64,000 nucleotides of DNA from Azorhizobium sp965227945 (GTDB lineage: Bacteria > Pseudomonadota > Alphaproteobacteria > Rhizobiales > Xanthobacteraceae): positions 124,001 through 188,000 of the forward strand of contig CBDDGQ010000005.1 in assembly GCA_965227945.1 (NCBI GenBank), read 5' to 3'. The notes beneath the pieces were generated by a model. That model saw only the letters and a program-made list of their open reading frames with translations. It did no database searches and was not told the origin of the DNA. The position numbers and the translations under genes are program-made. Shown one piece after another: positions 1 to 9,442 of the stretch (its first letter is position 1; every line of letters starts with the position of its first letter).

Positions 1-1034
1 CCGGCTTCCCATTCCTTGGACCAGCGCTGCACGAACACCTGCTGATAGACGCTTTCGATCAGCGCCTGCTTGGTGTTGAAATAGCGGAAAATGAGGCCCT
101 GGGAGACGCCCAGCCGGGTGGCCAGGTCGCGGGTCTGCGCCTCGAAGCCGTGCTCAGCGAAGAAGGCGACCGCCTCATCCAGGATCATCTGGCCGCGCAC
201 CTCGGGGGCGAGGCGGCTGCGGCGCGGCCGGTCATCGGGAGCCGCGACGGCACCGCTGGCGGCGCTGGCCACCACAGGCTTGGAGGCGGCGGACCGGACG
301 GCTTTCGAGACCGCTTTCGTGACGGCCTTCGCTTTTGACCGGGCGGGGGGCTTGATGGACGCAGCCGAAGGGCTGCCACCGGATGCGCGGCGCGCCGCCG
401 GGCGGGTGGAGGGGGCTGCGGTCGCGGTGGCAAGCGCAACCGGCGCGGCTTCCGCCGGCGGGGCGCTCAGGGGCTTGCCCGCCGTCCGCGCGCGGGCGGG
501 GGGCGCAGCCACCGGCGCGGGCGCCGACTTGGCCGAACGGCGGGGCGCGGCGGGCTTCGCCGAAGCGATCTTCGCAACCGCCGCCTTTGCGGGCGCAGCC
601 GTCGCAAGCGCCCGGGTCGCCGCGGCCGTCGTCACAGGTGCGGATTTCGCCGGGGCGGCTTTGGCCGCGACGGGTTTCGCCGGCGCGGCCTTGGGGGAGG
701 CGGCCTTGAGCGATGCGGTCTTTGGCGCTGCGGACTTTGGCGCTGTGGACTTTGGCGATGCGGATTTGGCCGCAGTGGCCTTGGGCGCTGCGGCCTTGGC
801 TGCCGTGCTGGCGCCCGACGGTTTGGCCGGCGATGCGCTCACAGAGGCGCCACGGCCGCGCGCGGACTTGATCGGAGCCGGAGCGGACGCCGCGGCTGGG
901 GTTGCGGCTTTGGTTGCAGCCTTGGACCGGGCCGGGCTAGGCGCCGGTGCCGACACCGGCGTCTCGGCGACGGGAGCTTTGGCTGCCCGGCCCTTGGCCG
1001 GGGCGCGTGGGGCGGGGGATTTACGGTTGGCCAC
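1..1034 (-). CDS. TetR-family regulator with long Lys/Ala/Pro-rich N-terminal tail (3' end cut by window edge)
   Basis: Only the first ~344 residues are present. From a GTG start with AAGGA upstream, about 280 residues are almost entirely Ala, Lys, Pro, Ser and Thr in short AAK/APK/SPK blocks, like the tail of histone H1 or bacterial AlgR3/HctA-type proteins. A standard TetR helix-turn-helix follows (around residues 282-325): RGQMILDEAVAFFAEHGF, then TRDLATRLGVSQGLIFRYF. The ligand domain lies outside the window. The tail and the HTH are in one uninterrupted frame. The gene diverges from the BKACE gene, and two palindromes sit between them, so it probably regulates that operon and itself. A basic tail of this size is unusual for TetR proteins and may add non-specific DNA binding. 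The first ATG nearby is out of frame. Confidence 0.85.
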   Translation of the reverse strand, partial: MANRKSPAPRAPAKGRAAKAPVAETPVSAPAPSPARSKAATKAATPAAASAPAPIKSARGRGASVSASPAKPSGASTAAKAAAPKATAAKSASPKSTAPKSAAPKTASLKAASPKAAPAKPVAAKAAPAKSAPVTTAAATRALATAAPAKAAVAKIASAKPAAPRRSAKSAPAPVAAPPARARTAGKPLSAPPAEAAPVALATATAAPSTRPAARRASGGSPSAASIKPPARSKAKAVTKAVSKAVRSAASKPVVASAASGAVAAPDDRPRRSRLAPEVRGQMILDEAVAFFAEHGFEAQTRDLATRLGVSQGLIFRYFNTKQALIESVYQQVFVQRWSKEWEA

Positions 1035-1106
1035 GGGACGCGTCCTTGCTTGTCATTCTGGCGCCGCACCCGGCGCCCGGCACTAGGATTACCTCCTCGG
1101 GGTTGT

Positions 1107-1146
1107 ATTGACAACATAGTCAATATGTATTGATCTATCGATCAAT
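1107..1146. promoter_or_regulatory. Two matched palindromes, putative TetR operators
   Basis: ATTGAC-N6-GTCAAT (1107-1124) and ATTGAT-N6-ATCAAT (1129-1146) have the same arm length and spacing, and their centres are 22 bp apart, about two helical turns. They lie between the TetR start (1034) and the BKACE start (1188). This is the layout expected for a TetR dimer-pair operator; that the adjacent TetR binds here is an inference. Confidence 0.6.
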
Positions 1147-1187
1147 AACCGTCGCACCCAATCAGCGGCGAAAACCGGGAGAAATGC

Positions 1188-2120
1188 ATGGCCAAGGCTC
1201 GAAAAGTCATCATCACCTGCGCCGTCACGGGGGCCATCCATACCCCGACCATGTCGGAGTTTCTGCCCATCACGCCCGACGAAATTGTGGCGGAGGCCCT
1301 GGCCGCCGCGGAAGCGGGCGCGGCGATCCTGCACCTGCATGCCCGCAATCCGGAAACCGGCCAGCCCGATCAGCGGCCGGAAGCGTTCGCCCCCTTCCTC
1401 TCGCGGATCAAGCAGCAGACCGACGCGGCGATCAATATCACCTCCGGCGGCAGCCCCTATATGCGGGTGGAGGAACGGGTGCTGCCCGCCGCCACCTTTA
1501 AGCCGGAAGTGGCCTCGCTCAATATGGGCTCGATCAATTTCGGCCTGTATCATCTGCTGGATAAATACTCGAACTTCAAGTTCGAGTGGGAGCGGACCCA
1601 TCTGGAAAACACCCGCGACCTGGTTTTCCGCAATTCCTTCAAGGACATCGAATACATCCTCGAGACCTGCTACGGCAATGGCACGCGCTTCGAATTCGAA
1701 TGCTACGACATCGGGCATCTCTATAATCTGAAGCACTTTCTGGATCGCGGGCTGCTGAAGCCGCCGTTGTTCGTGCAGTCGGTGTTCGGGCTGCTGGGCG
1801 GCATCGGCGCCCATCCCGAGGACATCATGCATATGAAGCGCACGGCGGATCGTCTGTTCGGCGATGAGTATCGCTGGTCCGTGCTGGGCGCCGGCCGCAA
1901 TCAGATGCCGGTCGCCGCCATGGCCGCCAGCATGGGCGGCAATGTGCGCGTCGGGCTGGAGGATTCCCTGTGGGCCGGCCCCGGCAAGCTGGCCCGCTCC
2001 AATGCCGACCAGGTGCGCCTGGTGCGCCAGGTGATCGAGGGGCTTGGCCTGGAGATTGCCACGCCGGACGAGGCGCGGGAGATGCTCGATCTCAAGGGCG
2101 CCGACAAGACCAACATCTGA
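1188..2120 (+). CDS. Beta-keto acid cleavage enzyme (BKACE / DUF849 family)
   Basis: 310 residues, full length for the BKACE family (Kce-like TIM barrels). These Zn enzymes condense a beta-keto acid with acetyl-CoA to give acetoacetate and a new CoA ester. The metal-site motif HLHAR is at residues 49-53 (H49, H51), and GLEDSLW near residue 258 supplies the third ligand, Glu. The opening VIITCAVTGAIHTP and the EFECYD segment are typical. The ATG at 1188 is preceded by a GGGAGA-type ribosome site; another ATG 5 bp upstream is in a different frame. The SDR follows after 81 bp and may supply or remove the beta-keto acid. The substrate cannot be read from sequence because the family is very diverse. 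Confidence 0.85.
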   Translation: MAKARKVIITCAVTGAIHTPTMSEFLPITPDEIVAEALAAAEAGAAILHLHARNPETGQPDQRPEAFAPFLSRIKQQTDAAINITSGGSPYMRVEERVLPAATFKPEVASLNMGSINFGLYHLLDKYSNFKFEWERTHLENTRDLVFRNSFKDIEYILETCYGNGTRFEFECYDIGHLYNLKHFLDRGLLKPPLFVQSVFGLLGGIGAHPEDIMHMKRTADRLFGDEYRWSVLGAGRNQMPVAAMAASMGGNVRVGLEDSLWAGPGKLARSNADQVRLVRQVIEGLGLEIATPDEAREMLDLKGADKTNI

Positions 2121-2201
2121 CGCCCTGTCCCACGGGCGCCGGGGCGGCTGTTGTCCGCCGTGCCGGCGCCCGTCACCTGACCCTTGTTTCCGGAGCCCCT
2201 C

Positions 2202-2957
2202 ATGACCCAGACCCTGCCTCTCTCCGGCCGCGTGGCCATCGTCACCGGCGCTGCCCGCGGCATCGGCGCGGCCACCTGCCGCGCGCTGGCCGATGCGGGG
2301 GCGCAGGTGGTGGCGGCGGTGCGCGCGCCCGCCGCCGAACCGCCGCCGGCCTTTGCCGGCGCGGTGCCGCCCATCACGTTGATGGGCTGCGACGTGGCCG
2401 CGTCCAAGAGCGTCGCGGACCTCATAGCCGCGGTGGTGGGGCAGTTCGGGCGGCTGGACATCCTGATCAATAACGCCGGAACGGTGGAGCCCATCGGCCG
2501 CATCGCCGATACCGATCCGGATGCCTGGCTGCACGGCATTACCGTCAATCTGGCCGGCCCCTATTATGCGGTGCGGGCGGCGCTGCCCCATTTCGCCGCC
2601 GGCGGCGTGGTGGTGAACCTGTCCTCCGGGGCGGCGCACACGCCGCGCGAGGGCTGGTCGGCCTATTGCTCCGGCAAGGCGGGGCTGGCCATGTTCACCC
2701 GTGCCATCGCCCATGAATATGGCGCCGCCGGCGTGCGCGCCTATGGCTTCCAGCCCGGCGTGGTGGACACGGACATGCAGGGGCTCATCCGCGCCTCGGG
2801 CATCAATGAGATCAGCCGGCTGAAGCGCGAGCAGCTGCGCCCGGTGGCGCAGCCGGCGCAGGTGATTGCCTATCTGTGCTCGGATGCGGCGGTGGATCTC
2901 GCCGGACAGGAGCTGTCGATCGCCGATGCCGCTTTGTGCGCGCGCGCCGGCCTTTGA
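2202..2957 (+). CDS. SDR-family NAD(P)-dependent oxidoreductase
   Basis: 251 residues, a classical short-chain dehydrogenase. The cofactor motif TGAARGIG is at 15-22 and the NNAG motif is present. The catalytic set is Ser142, Tyr155 and Lys159 (YCSGK). The ATG at 2202 follows CCGGAG; an in-frame ATG 18 bp upstream has no better site. It probably forms an operon with the BKACE gene and could interconvert a beta-hydroxy acid and the keto acid that BKACE cleaves. The last codons and stop lie in a 14-bp direct repeat (2946-2959 and 2962-2975). Confidence 0.85.
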   Translation: MTQTLPLSGRVAIVTGAARGIGAATCRALADAGAQVVAAVRAPAAEPPPAFAGAVPPITLMGCDVAASKSVADLIAAVVGQFGRLDILINNAGTVEPIGRIADTDPDAWLHGITVNLAGPYYAVRAALPHFAAGGVVVNLSSGAAHTPREGWSAYCSGKAGLAMFTRAIAHEYGAAGVRAYGFQPGVVDTDMQGLIRASGINEISRLKREQLRPVAQPAQVIAYLCSDAAVDLAGQELSIADAALCARAGL

Positions 2958-2976
2958 GGGTGCCGGCCTTTGAGGC

Positions 2977-3624
2977 TCAGGCGTCCGGCGCGCCGGTCTG
3001 GCGCAAGGGGTGCGCATCGGCAAAGGCGGGCAGGGCAAAGCAGCGGTCCGCCAGCTCTGTCACCTTCGGGAAGGGCGCCACATCCAGGGTAAACATGCGC
3101 GCGCTCAGCACATGGCCGGTGATGCACACGTCCGCCAGTCCGGGATGCTCGCCTAAGGTGAAGGGAACGGGTGGGCGTTCCCCGAGCAGCCGCTCATAGG
3201 TGCCCAACGTGGTGCCGATCCAGTGCCGCACCCAGGCGTTCACGGCGTCGCCGTCGGCCTGAAACTGGGTGCGCAGCCGCTCCCGCACGCGCGGCACCAT
3301 CAAGGGGTGGGTGTCGGCCACCGTGAGCAATGCCAGGGACCGCGCATAGGCGCGCTCCACCGGATCGCGGGGCAGAAGCGCCGGCGTGGGCTGGATGTCG
3401 TCCAGATATTCCAGGATCGCCAGGGATTGGGTGAAGCGGCGGCCGTCATGTTCCAGGGTGGGCACCGCATGGGCGGCATTCACGGCGTCATAATCGGCGG
3501 CAAACTGGGTGCCGTCGAGAATGTTCACCGACACCTCCTCGAAGGGCAACCCCTTCAGATTGAGGGCGGCGCGGACGCGGAAGGAGGCGATGGATCGCCA
3601 GAAGCCGTAGAGGCGTAAGCGCAT
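2977..3624 (-). CDS. Zeta-like glutathione S-transferase (maleylacetoacetate/maleylpyruvate isomerase type)
   Basis: 215 residues, with a thioredoxin-like N-terminal half and an all-helical C-terminal half. The start, LYGFWRSIASFRVRAALNLKGL, corresponds to the glutathione-site SSCSxRVRxALxLKGL region of zeta-class enzymes, although the canonical SSC is altered to RSIAS. The substrate-strand TLEHDG and FTQSLAILEYLD also fit. Zeta enzymes isomerise maleylacetoacetate or maleylpyruvate after aromatic ring cleavage. It is the last gene of the minus-strand transporter operon, 29 bp after the amidohydrolase, so a role in breaking down the imported compound is likely. A general GST role cannot be excluded. 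Confidence 0.7.
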   Translation of the reverse strand: MRLRLYGFWRSIASFRVRAALNLKGLPFEEVSVNILDGTQFAADYDAVNAAHAVPTLEHDGRRFTQSLAILEYLDDIQPTPALLPRDPVERAYARSLALLTVADTHPLMVPRVRERLRTQFQADGDAVNAWVRHWIGTTLGTYERLLGERPPVPFTLGEHPGLADVCITGHVLSARMFTLDVAPFPKVTELADRCFALPAFADAHPLRQTGAPDA

Positions 3625-3653
3625 GGTCGTCTCCTTCCGGTGAGTTGGCGCTG

Positions 3654-4718
3654 CTACAGGCCGAGCAGCTTCTTGGCATTGCCGCCGCAGATGGCGGCGA
3701 TGGCGTCGGCGTCCAGGGCGGATCCCACCACATGGCCGATGGGATCGCTGTCGGCCATGTCGTAGGGGTAATCGGTGCCCATCAGCACATGGTCAGGCCC
3801 CACCAGCCGCACCAGGGCCTCCAATTGCTCCGGGGTGAACACCACGGTGTCGAAATAGAGCCGCTTGAGATAGGTGGTCGGCGCATGGGGCAGGGAGCCG
3901 CGGGTGTCGGAGCGGGCGCCCCAGGCATGGTCCATGCGGCCCGAATAGGCCGCCACATAGCCGCCCCCGTGCACGGACAGGATCTTCAGCTTGGGGTGCC
4001 GTTCCAGCACGCCGTCGAAGATCAGATAGTGCAGCGCCATGGTGGTTTCGAGCGGGTTGCCGATGACATTGTTGAAATAGAAGCGCGTCATGCGGTCCGC
4101 ATGGGTGAAGCCGTTGGGGTGCAGCACCACCACGGTGCCCAGCTCCTCGGCCTTGGCCCAGAAGGGGGCGAAGGCGGGGTCGGACACCTCCTTGCCGGCG
4201 ATGGTGGTGAGGATCTGCACGCCCTTGAAGCCGTGGGTCTTGGTGATCCGCTCCAGCTCTTCGGCTGCCGCGTGCCCGTCCTGCATGGGCACGGTGCCGA
4301 AGGCGCGGAAGCGGTCCGGCTTGCGCGCCACATATTCCGCCAGGCCATCATTGACCACCTGCGTCGCCTTGATGCCGATCTCTACCGGGACGGTGTAATA
4401 GCACTGCGGCGGCGGCGGCATGACCAGCTGCATGTCGAGGCCGGCCTCGTCCATGTCGCGCAGGCGATCATCATATTGGGTGATGCGGCTGGTGCGGTCG
4501 ACGTCCTGGTGCTTGTTGAGTTCCTTGGTCTCGGCATTGGCAAAGTGCGCCAAAGGGATGGTGGACCAGTCGATATGACCTTCGACGATCTTGGCCGCCG
4601 CCGGCACCGCCACATGGGAATGAATATCTAGGGTGAGGCTCTTGGGCCGGATCTCCCGCCCGGGCTTGCCATGGGTGCGGGCGGCGGTGGGGCCGAAGCT
4701 GTTCCAGACCTGTGTCAT
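3654..4718 (-). CDS. ACMSD-like amidohydrolase (Amidohydro_2 family), probable decarboxylase or hydrolase
   Basis: 354 residues. Family hallmarks are the N-terminal metal motif LDIHSH (D31, H33, H35), a strand with VVLHPNGF, the HGGGY motif after LKILSV, and the late metal/catalytic Asp in MGTDYPYD. These match the aminocarboxymuconate-semialdehyde decarboxylase / resorcylate decarboxylase group, which are Zn or Mn TIM barrels acting on aromatic or ring-cleavage carboxylates. It starts 33 bp after livF of the same strand and is followed by the GST. Decarboxylation of the imported acid, or of a derivative, is the simplest reading. The exact substrate is unknown. Confidence 0.8.
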   Translation of the reverse strand: MTQVWNSFGPTAARTHGKPGREIRPKSLTLDIHSHVAVPAAAKIVEGHIDWSTIPLAHFANAETKELNKHQDVDRTSRITQYDDRLRDMDEAGLDMQLVMPPPPQCYYTVPVEIGIKATQVVNDGLAEYVARKPDRFRAFGTVPMQDGHAAAEELERITKTHGFKGVQILTTIAGKEVSDPAFAPFWAKAEELGTVVVLHPNGFTHADRMTRFYFNNVIGNPLETTMALHYLIFDGVLERHPKLKILSVHGGGYVAAYSGRMDHAWGARSDTRGSLPHAPTTYLKRLYFDTVVFTPEQLEALVRLVGPDHVLMGTDYPYDMADSDPIGHVVGSALDADAIAAICGGNAKKLLGL

Positions 4719-4751
4719 GATGGAGCTGATCCTTGGCTCGGGAGGGGGACG

Positions 4752-5472
<721 letters not shown>

Positions 5473-5483
<11 letters not shown>

Positions 5484-6216
5484 GATAGATCTCCCTGGTG
5501 CGCGGATCGGCCACCACGTCGGCGCGGGTGCCCTGGACGATGACCTGACCGAAATGCAGCACGGTGATCTGCTCGGCAAAGGCCAGGGCCACGTCCATGT
5601 CGTGCTCGATCATCACGATGGTGACATCGCGGGGAATGGTGGTGAGCAGGTCGCTGACCCCGGTGCGTTCGTTCTGGGACAGGCCGGCCAGAGGCTCGTC
5701 CAGCAGCAGCAGCTTGGGCTTCTGGGCCAGCGCCATGGCCAGTTCCAGCCGGCGGCGCTCGCCATAGGAGGTCTCGCCCACCAAGCGCGTGCCGCCGTCG
5801 GCCAGGCCCACGGAGGCGAGGGCTTCCTCCGCCAGGGCAAACAGGTCGCGCTGGCCGGAGAGCGAGATCCACGGGTTCCAGCGCACCCCCCGCAAGCCCA
5901 GCAGGGACAGCACCACATTGTGCAGCAGCGTGTCCTGCGGGAACAAGGTGAGGATCTGGTAGGTGCGCGACAGCCCCTTGGCCACCCGTGTGGCGGTCTT
6001 GAGCTTCACCAGTTCGTCGCCGAACAGGCGGATGGAGCCGCTGTCCGGGCGCAAATCGCCGGTGATCTGGTTGAACAGCGTGGTCTTGCCCGCGCCGTTC
6101 GGGCCGATGATCAGCCGCCGCTCGCCGGGCTGCACCCGGATGGTCACGTCGCGGGTCACCGGCAGTCCGCCGAAGCGCTTGTTGAGGCTGGTGATTTCCA
6201 GAGCCGGGCCGGTCAT
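5473..6216 (-). CDS. livG: Branched-chain-type ABC transporter ATPase, LivG
   Basis: 247 residues. The ATG at 6216 overlaps the livM stop in an ATGA junction. Walker A GPNGAGKTT, the signature TSYGERRRLELA (degenerate LSGGQ, as usual in LivG) and Walker B LLLLDEPLAGLS are visible, and MIEHDM carries the switch His. It forms the second cytoplasmic ATPase of the importer. Tight overlaps on both sides show translational coupling. Confidence 0.9.
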
Positions 6217-7232
6217 GCGGAGCGCTCCAGTTTGGTGTCGGGGACCTTGGAGGGCGGCGGGGCGGCCGCGCTGCCGGGAGGCGGGAGGGCGGCCTTGGCC
6301 TTGCGCTTGGCGGCATTGCGCCGCCACTGCACCAGGCCGGGGACGATGCCGTGCGGCATGAACATCACCGCCACCACGAAGATGATCCCCAGCAGCGCAT
6401 TCCAGCGCTCCACATAGGAGCTGGCTACATTCTTCACCAAGGTGACGATCACCGCCCCCACCACCGGGCCGGACAGGGTGCCGGCGCCGCCCAAAATGGT
6501 CATCAGCAGCACTTCGGCGGACTGCTGGAGGGAGAGCGCATAGGGGCTGACGAACTTCTGATAGTAGATGAACAGCAGCCCCGCCACCCCGGCCCAGAAG
6601 CCGGACATGATGAAGGCGAACCAGCGGATCATCCACACGTCGTGGCCCAGCATGCTCATGCGCCGGGGCTGATCGCGGGCGCCCTTCAGCGAGGCGCCGA
6701 AGGGCGAATGCACCAGCCGCCAGATGCAGAAGATGGCGAAGGCGAACACCAGCAAAGCGAAATAATAGAAGCTGATGGCGCCGTTCAGCGAGACCCCGAA
6801 GGGCATGGGGCGCGCCGGCAGCGCCATGCCGTTGTCGCCATTGGTCAGCCCCACCCAGCGATAGGCCAGGCCCCAGACGATCTGCCCGAGGGCGAGGGTA
6901 ATCATCAGGAAGCTGAGGCCGGTGGCCCGCAGCGCCAGCATGCCGAAGCCGGCCGCCACGATGGTGGTCAGCACCAAGGCGCCCAGCGCGGCGGTGAGCT
7001 GGCCATAGCCGTGGGTGACCAGCCAGGTGCAGGTATAAGCCGCGATGCCGAGATAGGCCGCATGGCCGAGCGAGACCATGCCGCCATAGCCGACGATCAG
7101 GTTCACGCTGGCGGCGAACAGCGCGAAGATCAGGATCTGGCTCAGCAGATTGATATAATAGTCGCCGAGACCGAGCGGCAGAAGGGCCAGGAGGGCGAGG
7201 GCGATGAGGCAGGCGAGCACCGCGCGGTTCAT
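6213..7232 (-). CDS. livM: Branched-chain-type ABC transporter permease, LivM
   Basis: 339 residues with about eight to ten hydrophobic membrane segments and the family motif NLIVGYGGMVSLGHAAYLGIAA near residues 45-65. The last ~40 residues form a cytoplasmic Lys/Ala/Pro tail (AAKRKAKAALPPPG) absent from shorter homologues. It overlaps livH by 4 bp and livG by 3-4 bp. With LivH it makes the inner-membrane channel. Confidence 0.9.
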   Translation of the reverse strand: MNRAVLACLIALALLALLPLGLGDYYINLLSQILIFALFAASVNLIVGYGGMVSLGHAAYLGIAAYTCTWLVTHGYGQLTAALGALVLTTIVAAGFGMLALRATGLSFLMITLALGQIVWGLAYRWVGLTNGDNGMALPARPMPFGVSLNGAISFYYFALLVFAFAIFCIWRLVHSPFGASLKGARDQPRRMSMLGHDVWMIRWFAFIMSGFWAGVAGLLFIYYQKFVSPYALSLQQSAEVLLMTILGGAGTLSGPVVGAVIVTLVKNVASSYVERWNALLGIIFVVAVMFMPHGIVPGLVQWRRNAAKRKAKAALPPPGSAAAPPPSKVPDTKLERSA

Positions 7233-8089
7233 CGGGCGGCTCCCGCGAACAGGCCCTGCGGCATCAGCACCAGCACCAGCACCATGGGCAGGAACAAGAT
7301 CACATAGGCGAAGTCCGGAAACAGCGCCGTGCCGAAATTATAGATGAAGCCGACGATGAAGGAGCCGACGAAGGCCCCCGCCAGACTGCCGACGCCGCCC
7401 AGGATCACCACCACCAGCGCCAGCGGCAGCATGTCCGCATCAAGCCCCGGATAGGCCGACATGATGGGTCCGCCGATGGTGCCGCCAAGCCCCGCCAGCG
7501 CGGCGCCCAGCAGGAACACCAGCATGAACAGGCGGGACACCGGAATGCCGACGCCGCGGGCCATTTCCATGTCGTCCACCCCGGCCCGGATCATGGCGCC
7601 GAGGCGCGTGCGCTCCATGAGGATGTGCAACAGGATGGCGGCGACGATGGCGACCCCGAGCACCACCAGCCGATAGGTGGGGAAGGCATAGCCGATGAAG
7701 AAGGTGGGCGCCCGCAGCGCCTGCGGCGCCGGCACCGGGACCGGATCGCCGGTCCACACCATCAGGCATACGTCGGCGATGATGAAGGAGACGCCCAGCG
7801 TCACCAGCACCTGGCCCTGGCCGTTGCCCGCCAGCTTGCGCAGCAGGCCGCGCTCCATGACGATGCCGAGCGCACCCACGGCCAGGCCCGACAGCAGGGC
7901 CGCGAGCCAGAAGTTGATCTCCCAGGACAGGAAGGTCGCGCCGAAATAGGCCCCCAGCATGAAGAAGGCGCCGTGGGCCAGATTGGGCATGCGCATCAGC
8001 CCGAAGATCAGCGAAAAACCGGACGACAACAGGAACAGCAGGCCACCGAAGGCCACGCTGTTCAGGGTCTGGATCAGCCAGAATTGCAT
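7229..8089 (-). CDS. livH: Branched-chain-type ABC transporter permease, LivH
   Basis: 286 residues, strongly hydrophobic, with the LivH motif GLMRMPNLAHGAFFMLGAY near residues 30-50 and the late GGVGSLAGAFVGS loop that contacts the ATPase. It starts 69 bp after the binding-protein gene; a strong hairpin lies in that gap, so expression is probably lower than that of the binding protein. Confidence 0.9.
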   Translation of the reverse strand: MQFWLIQTLNSVAFGGLLFLLSSGFSLIFGLMRMPNLAHGAFFMLGAYFGATFLSWEINFWLAALLSGLAVGALGIVMERGLLRKLAGNGQGQVLVTLGVSFIIADVCLMVWTGDPVPVPAPQALRAPTFFIGYAFPTYRLVVLGVAIVAAILLHILMERTRLGAMIRAGVDDMEMARGVGIPVSRLFMLVFLLGAALAGLGGTIGGPIMSAYPGLDADMLPLALVVVILGGVGSLAGAFVGSFIVGFIYNFGTALFPDFAYVILFLPMVLVLVLMPQGLFAGAAR

Positions 8090-8118
8090 GGCGCGCTCCG
8101 TTCGAAAGACGGGAAAAG

Positions 8119-8143
8119 GCGGCGGGCGTCCTGCGCCCGCCGC
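8119..8143 (-). terminator. GC-rich stem-loop between binding-protein and livH genes
   Basis: A perfect 10-bp stem (GCGGCGGGCG paired with CGCCCGCCGC, 5-base loop). On the minus transcript it is followed by CTTTTCCC, giving a partial intrinsic-terminator appearance. Its place after the binding-protein gene and before the permease suggests attenuation or 3'-end protection to give excess binding protein. Confidence 0.6.
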
Positions 8144-8158
8144 GGCGTCACGCGCCGG

Positions 8159-9415
8159 TCACGGCTCCAGATTCTTCGCCGGCGGGAAGTCGCGCGAATA
8201 GACCGGGTTCTTCAGGAAGGCTTCAGGCCCGTAATTCCAGAACTGCGAGACGTTCTCGTAGGTCTTGATAACGGTATTCACCAGCCGGCCGCCCTTCTTC
8301 TCCACCTTGCGGATGTAGACGTTGCCGACCACGTTGCCGTAGGTGTCGAAGCTCACCGGGCCGCGACAGGTGTCCTCCACCTTGTTGGTGCGCAGCGCCT
8401 TCATCAGCGCGTCCTTGTCGTCCATGCCCTTGGGGCCGACGGTCTTCAGGGCGGCTTCCAGCACGGCGGCCGCGGTGTAGGTGGCGGCGCCGTAATAGCC
8501 GGGGTCCACCTTGTAGTCGCGGCGCATGGCCTCGACGAACTTCTTGTTGGCGGGGTTGTCCAGCTCCGCCGAATAATAATTCACCGACAGCAAGCCGATG
8601 GCATCATCGCCCATCTGCTGCAGCAAGGCTTCGTCGAAGGCGGTCATGCCGCCCAGCAGGGGCACCTTGCCCTTGAGGCCGTATTCATTGAACTGGCGGA
8701 AGAAGCGGAAGCCGTTCGAGCCGGCGAAGGCGGCGAAGATGCAGTCCACATTGGTCTTCAGCTGGGCGATATAGGTCCCATAGTCGGGCACCGCCAGCGG
8801 CGGCCACAGCTTCTGCACCACCTTGCCACCGTCGGCCTCGAACACCTGCTGGAAGCCGGAGTTCTGCTCGTGGCCGTAAGCGATGTCGTCGGCGATGGTG
8901 GTGGCGCGCTTGTACTTCAGGTCCTTGGCCGCATAGTCGCCCATGACGTGGCTGCACTGCGAGGACGTGGCTGTCACGCGCACGAACCAGGGGTTGGCGC
9001 GGCGCTGGGTCATGTCGTCGGCGGCGGCGACGCTCACCGTGGGGGTCTTGGTCTGGCGGATGACATCGTCCAGCGCCAGCGCCTCCTGGGTGGAGAGCGG
9101 GCCGATCAGGCAGGAGATCTGGTTACGCTCCACCAGTTCCTGCATCTTGGTCAGCGCCACCGCCGGCGCGCCGCCGGTGTCCACCGTGAACACCTCCACC
9201 GGGATGCCGGCGAGGACGTTGTTGCGCTCCTTCATATAGATGTTGAGGCCCTGCTCCAGCTGGATGCCGCCGGAAGCGAGCGGGCCGGTCTTCACCGTCA
9301 TGAAGCCGATGCGGAACGGCTTGGTCTGCGCCCGCAACACGGCCGGCGCGCCGATGGCGGCTACGCCGACGCCGGCGCCGATACCCTTCAGGATGCTTCT
9401 GCGATCAACAATCAT
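8159..9415 (-). CDS. Periplasmic substrate-binding protein of branched-chain-type ABC importer (Peripla_BP_6)
   Basis: 418 residues. The N-terminus MIVDRRSILKGIG followed by a hydrophobic stretch ending APAVLRAQ resembles a twin-arginine signal peptide with AxA-like cleavage. The mature part begins FRIGFMTVKTGPLASGG, typical of the LivJ/amide-binding group, with two periplasmic lobes. It is the first gene of the minus operon (binding protein, livH, livM, livG, livF, amidohydrolase, GST). The ligand is unknown; the downstream enzymes point to an aromatic or dicarboxylic acid. Confidence 0.88.
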   Translation of the reverse strand: MIVDRRSILKGIGAGVGVAAIGAPAVLRAQTKPFRIGFMTVKTGPLASGGIQLEQGLNIYMKERNNVLAGIPVEVFTVDTGGAPAVALTKMQELVERNQISCLIGPLSTQEALALDDVIRQTKTPTVSVAAADDMTQRRANPWFVRVTATSSQCSHVMGDYAAKDLKYKRATTIADDIAYGHEQNSGFQQVFEADGGKVVQKLWPPLAVPDYGTYIAQLKTNVDCIFAAFAGSNGFRFFRQFNEYGLKGKVPLLGGMTAFDEALLQQMGDDAIGLLSVNYYSAELDNPANKKFVEAMRRDYKVDPGYYGAATYTAAAVLEAALKTVGPKGMDDKDALMKALRTNKVEDTCRGPVSFDTYGNVVGNVYIRKVEKKGGRLVNTVIKTYENVSQFWNYGPEAFLKNPVYSRDFPPAKNLEP

Positions 9416-9442
9416 CTGTCTCTCCCTGGCGTTTCCCCGATG

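Noticed and set aside
1089..3038. Long open frame on the minus strand opposite the BKACE and SDR genes
   Set aside because: It is a mirror of two genes with clear family motifs in a high-GC sequence; its translation has no recognisable domain.
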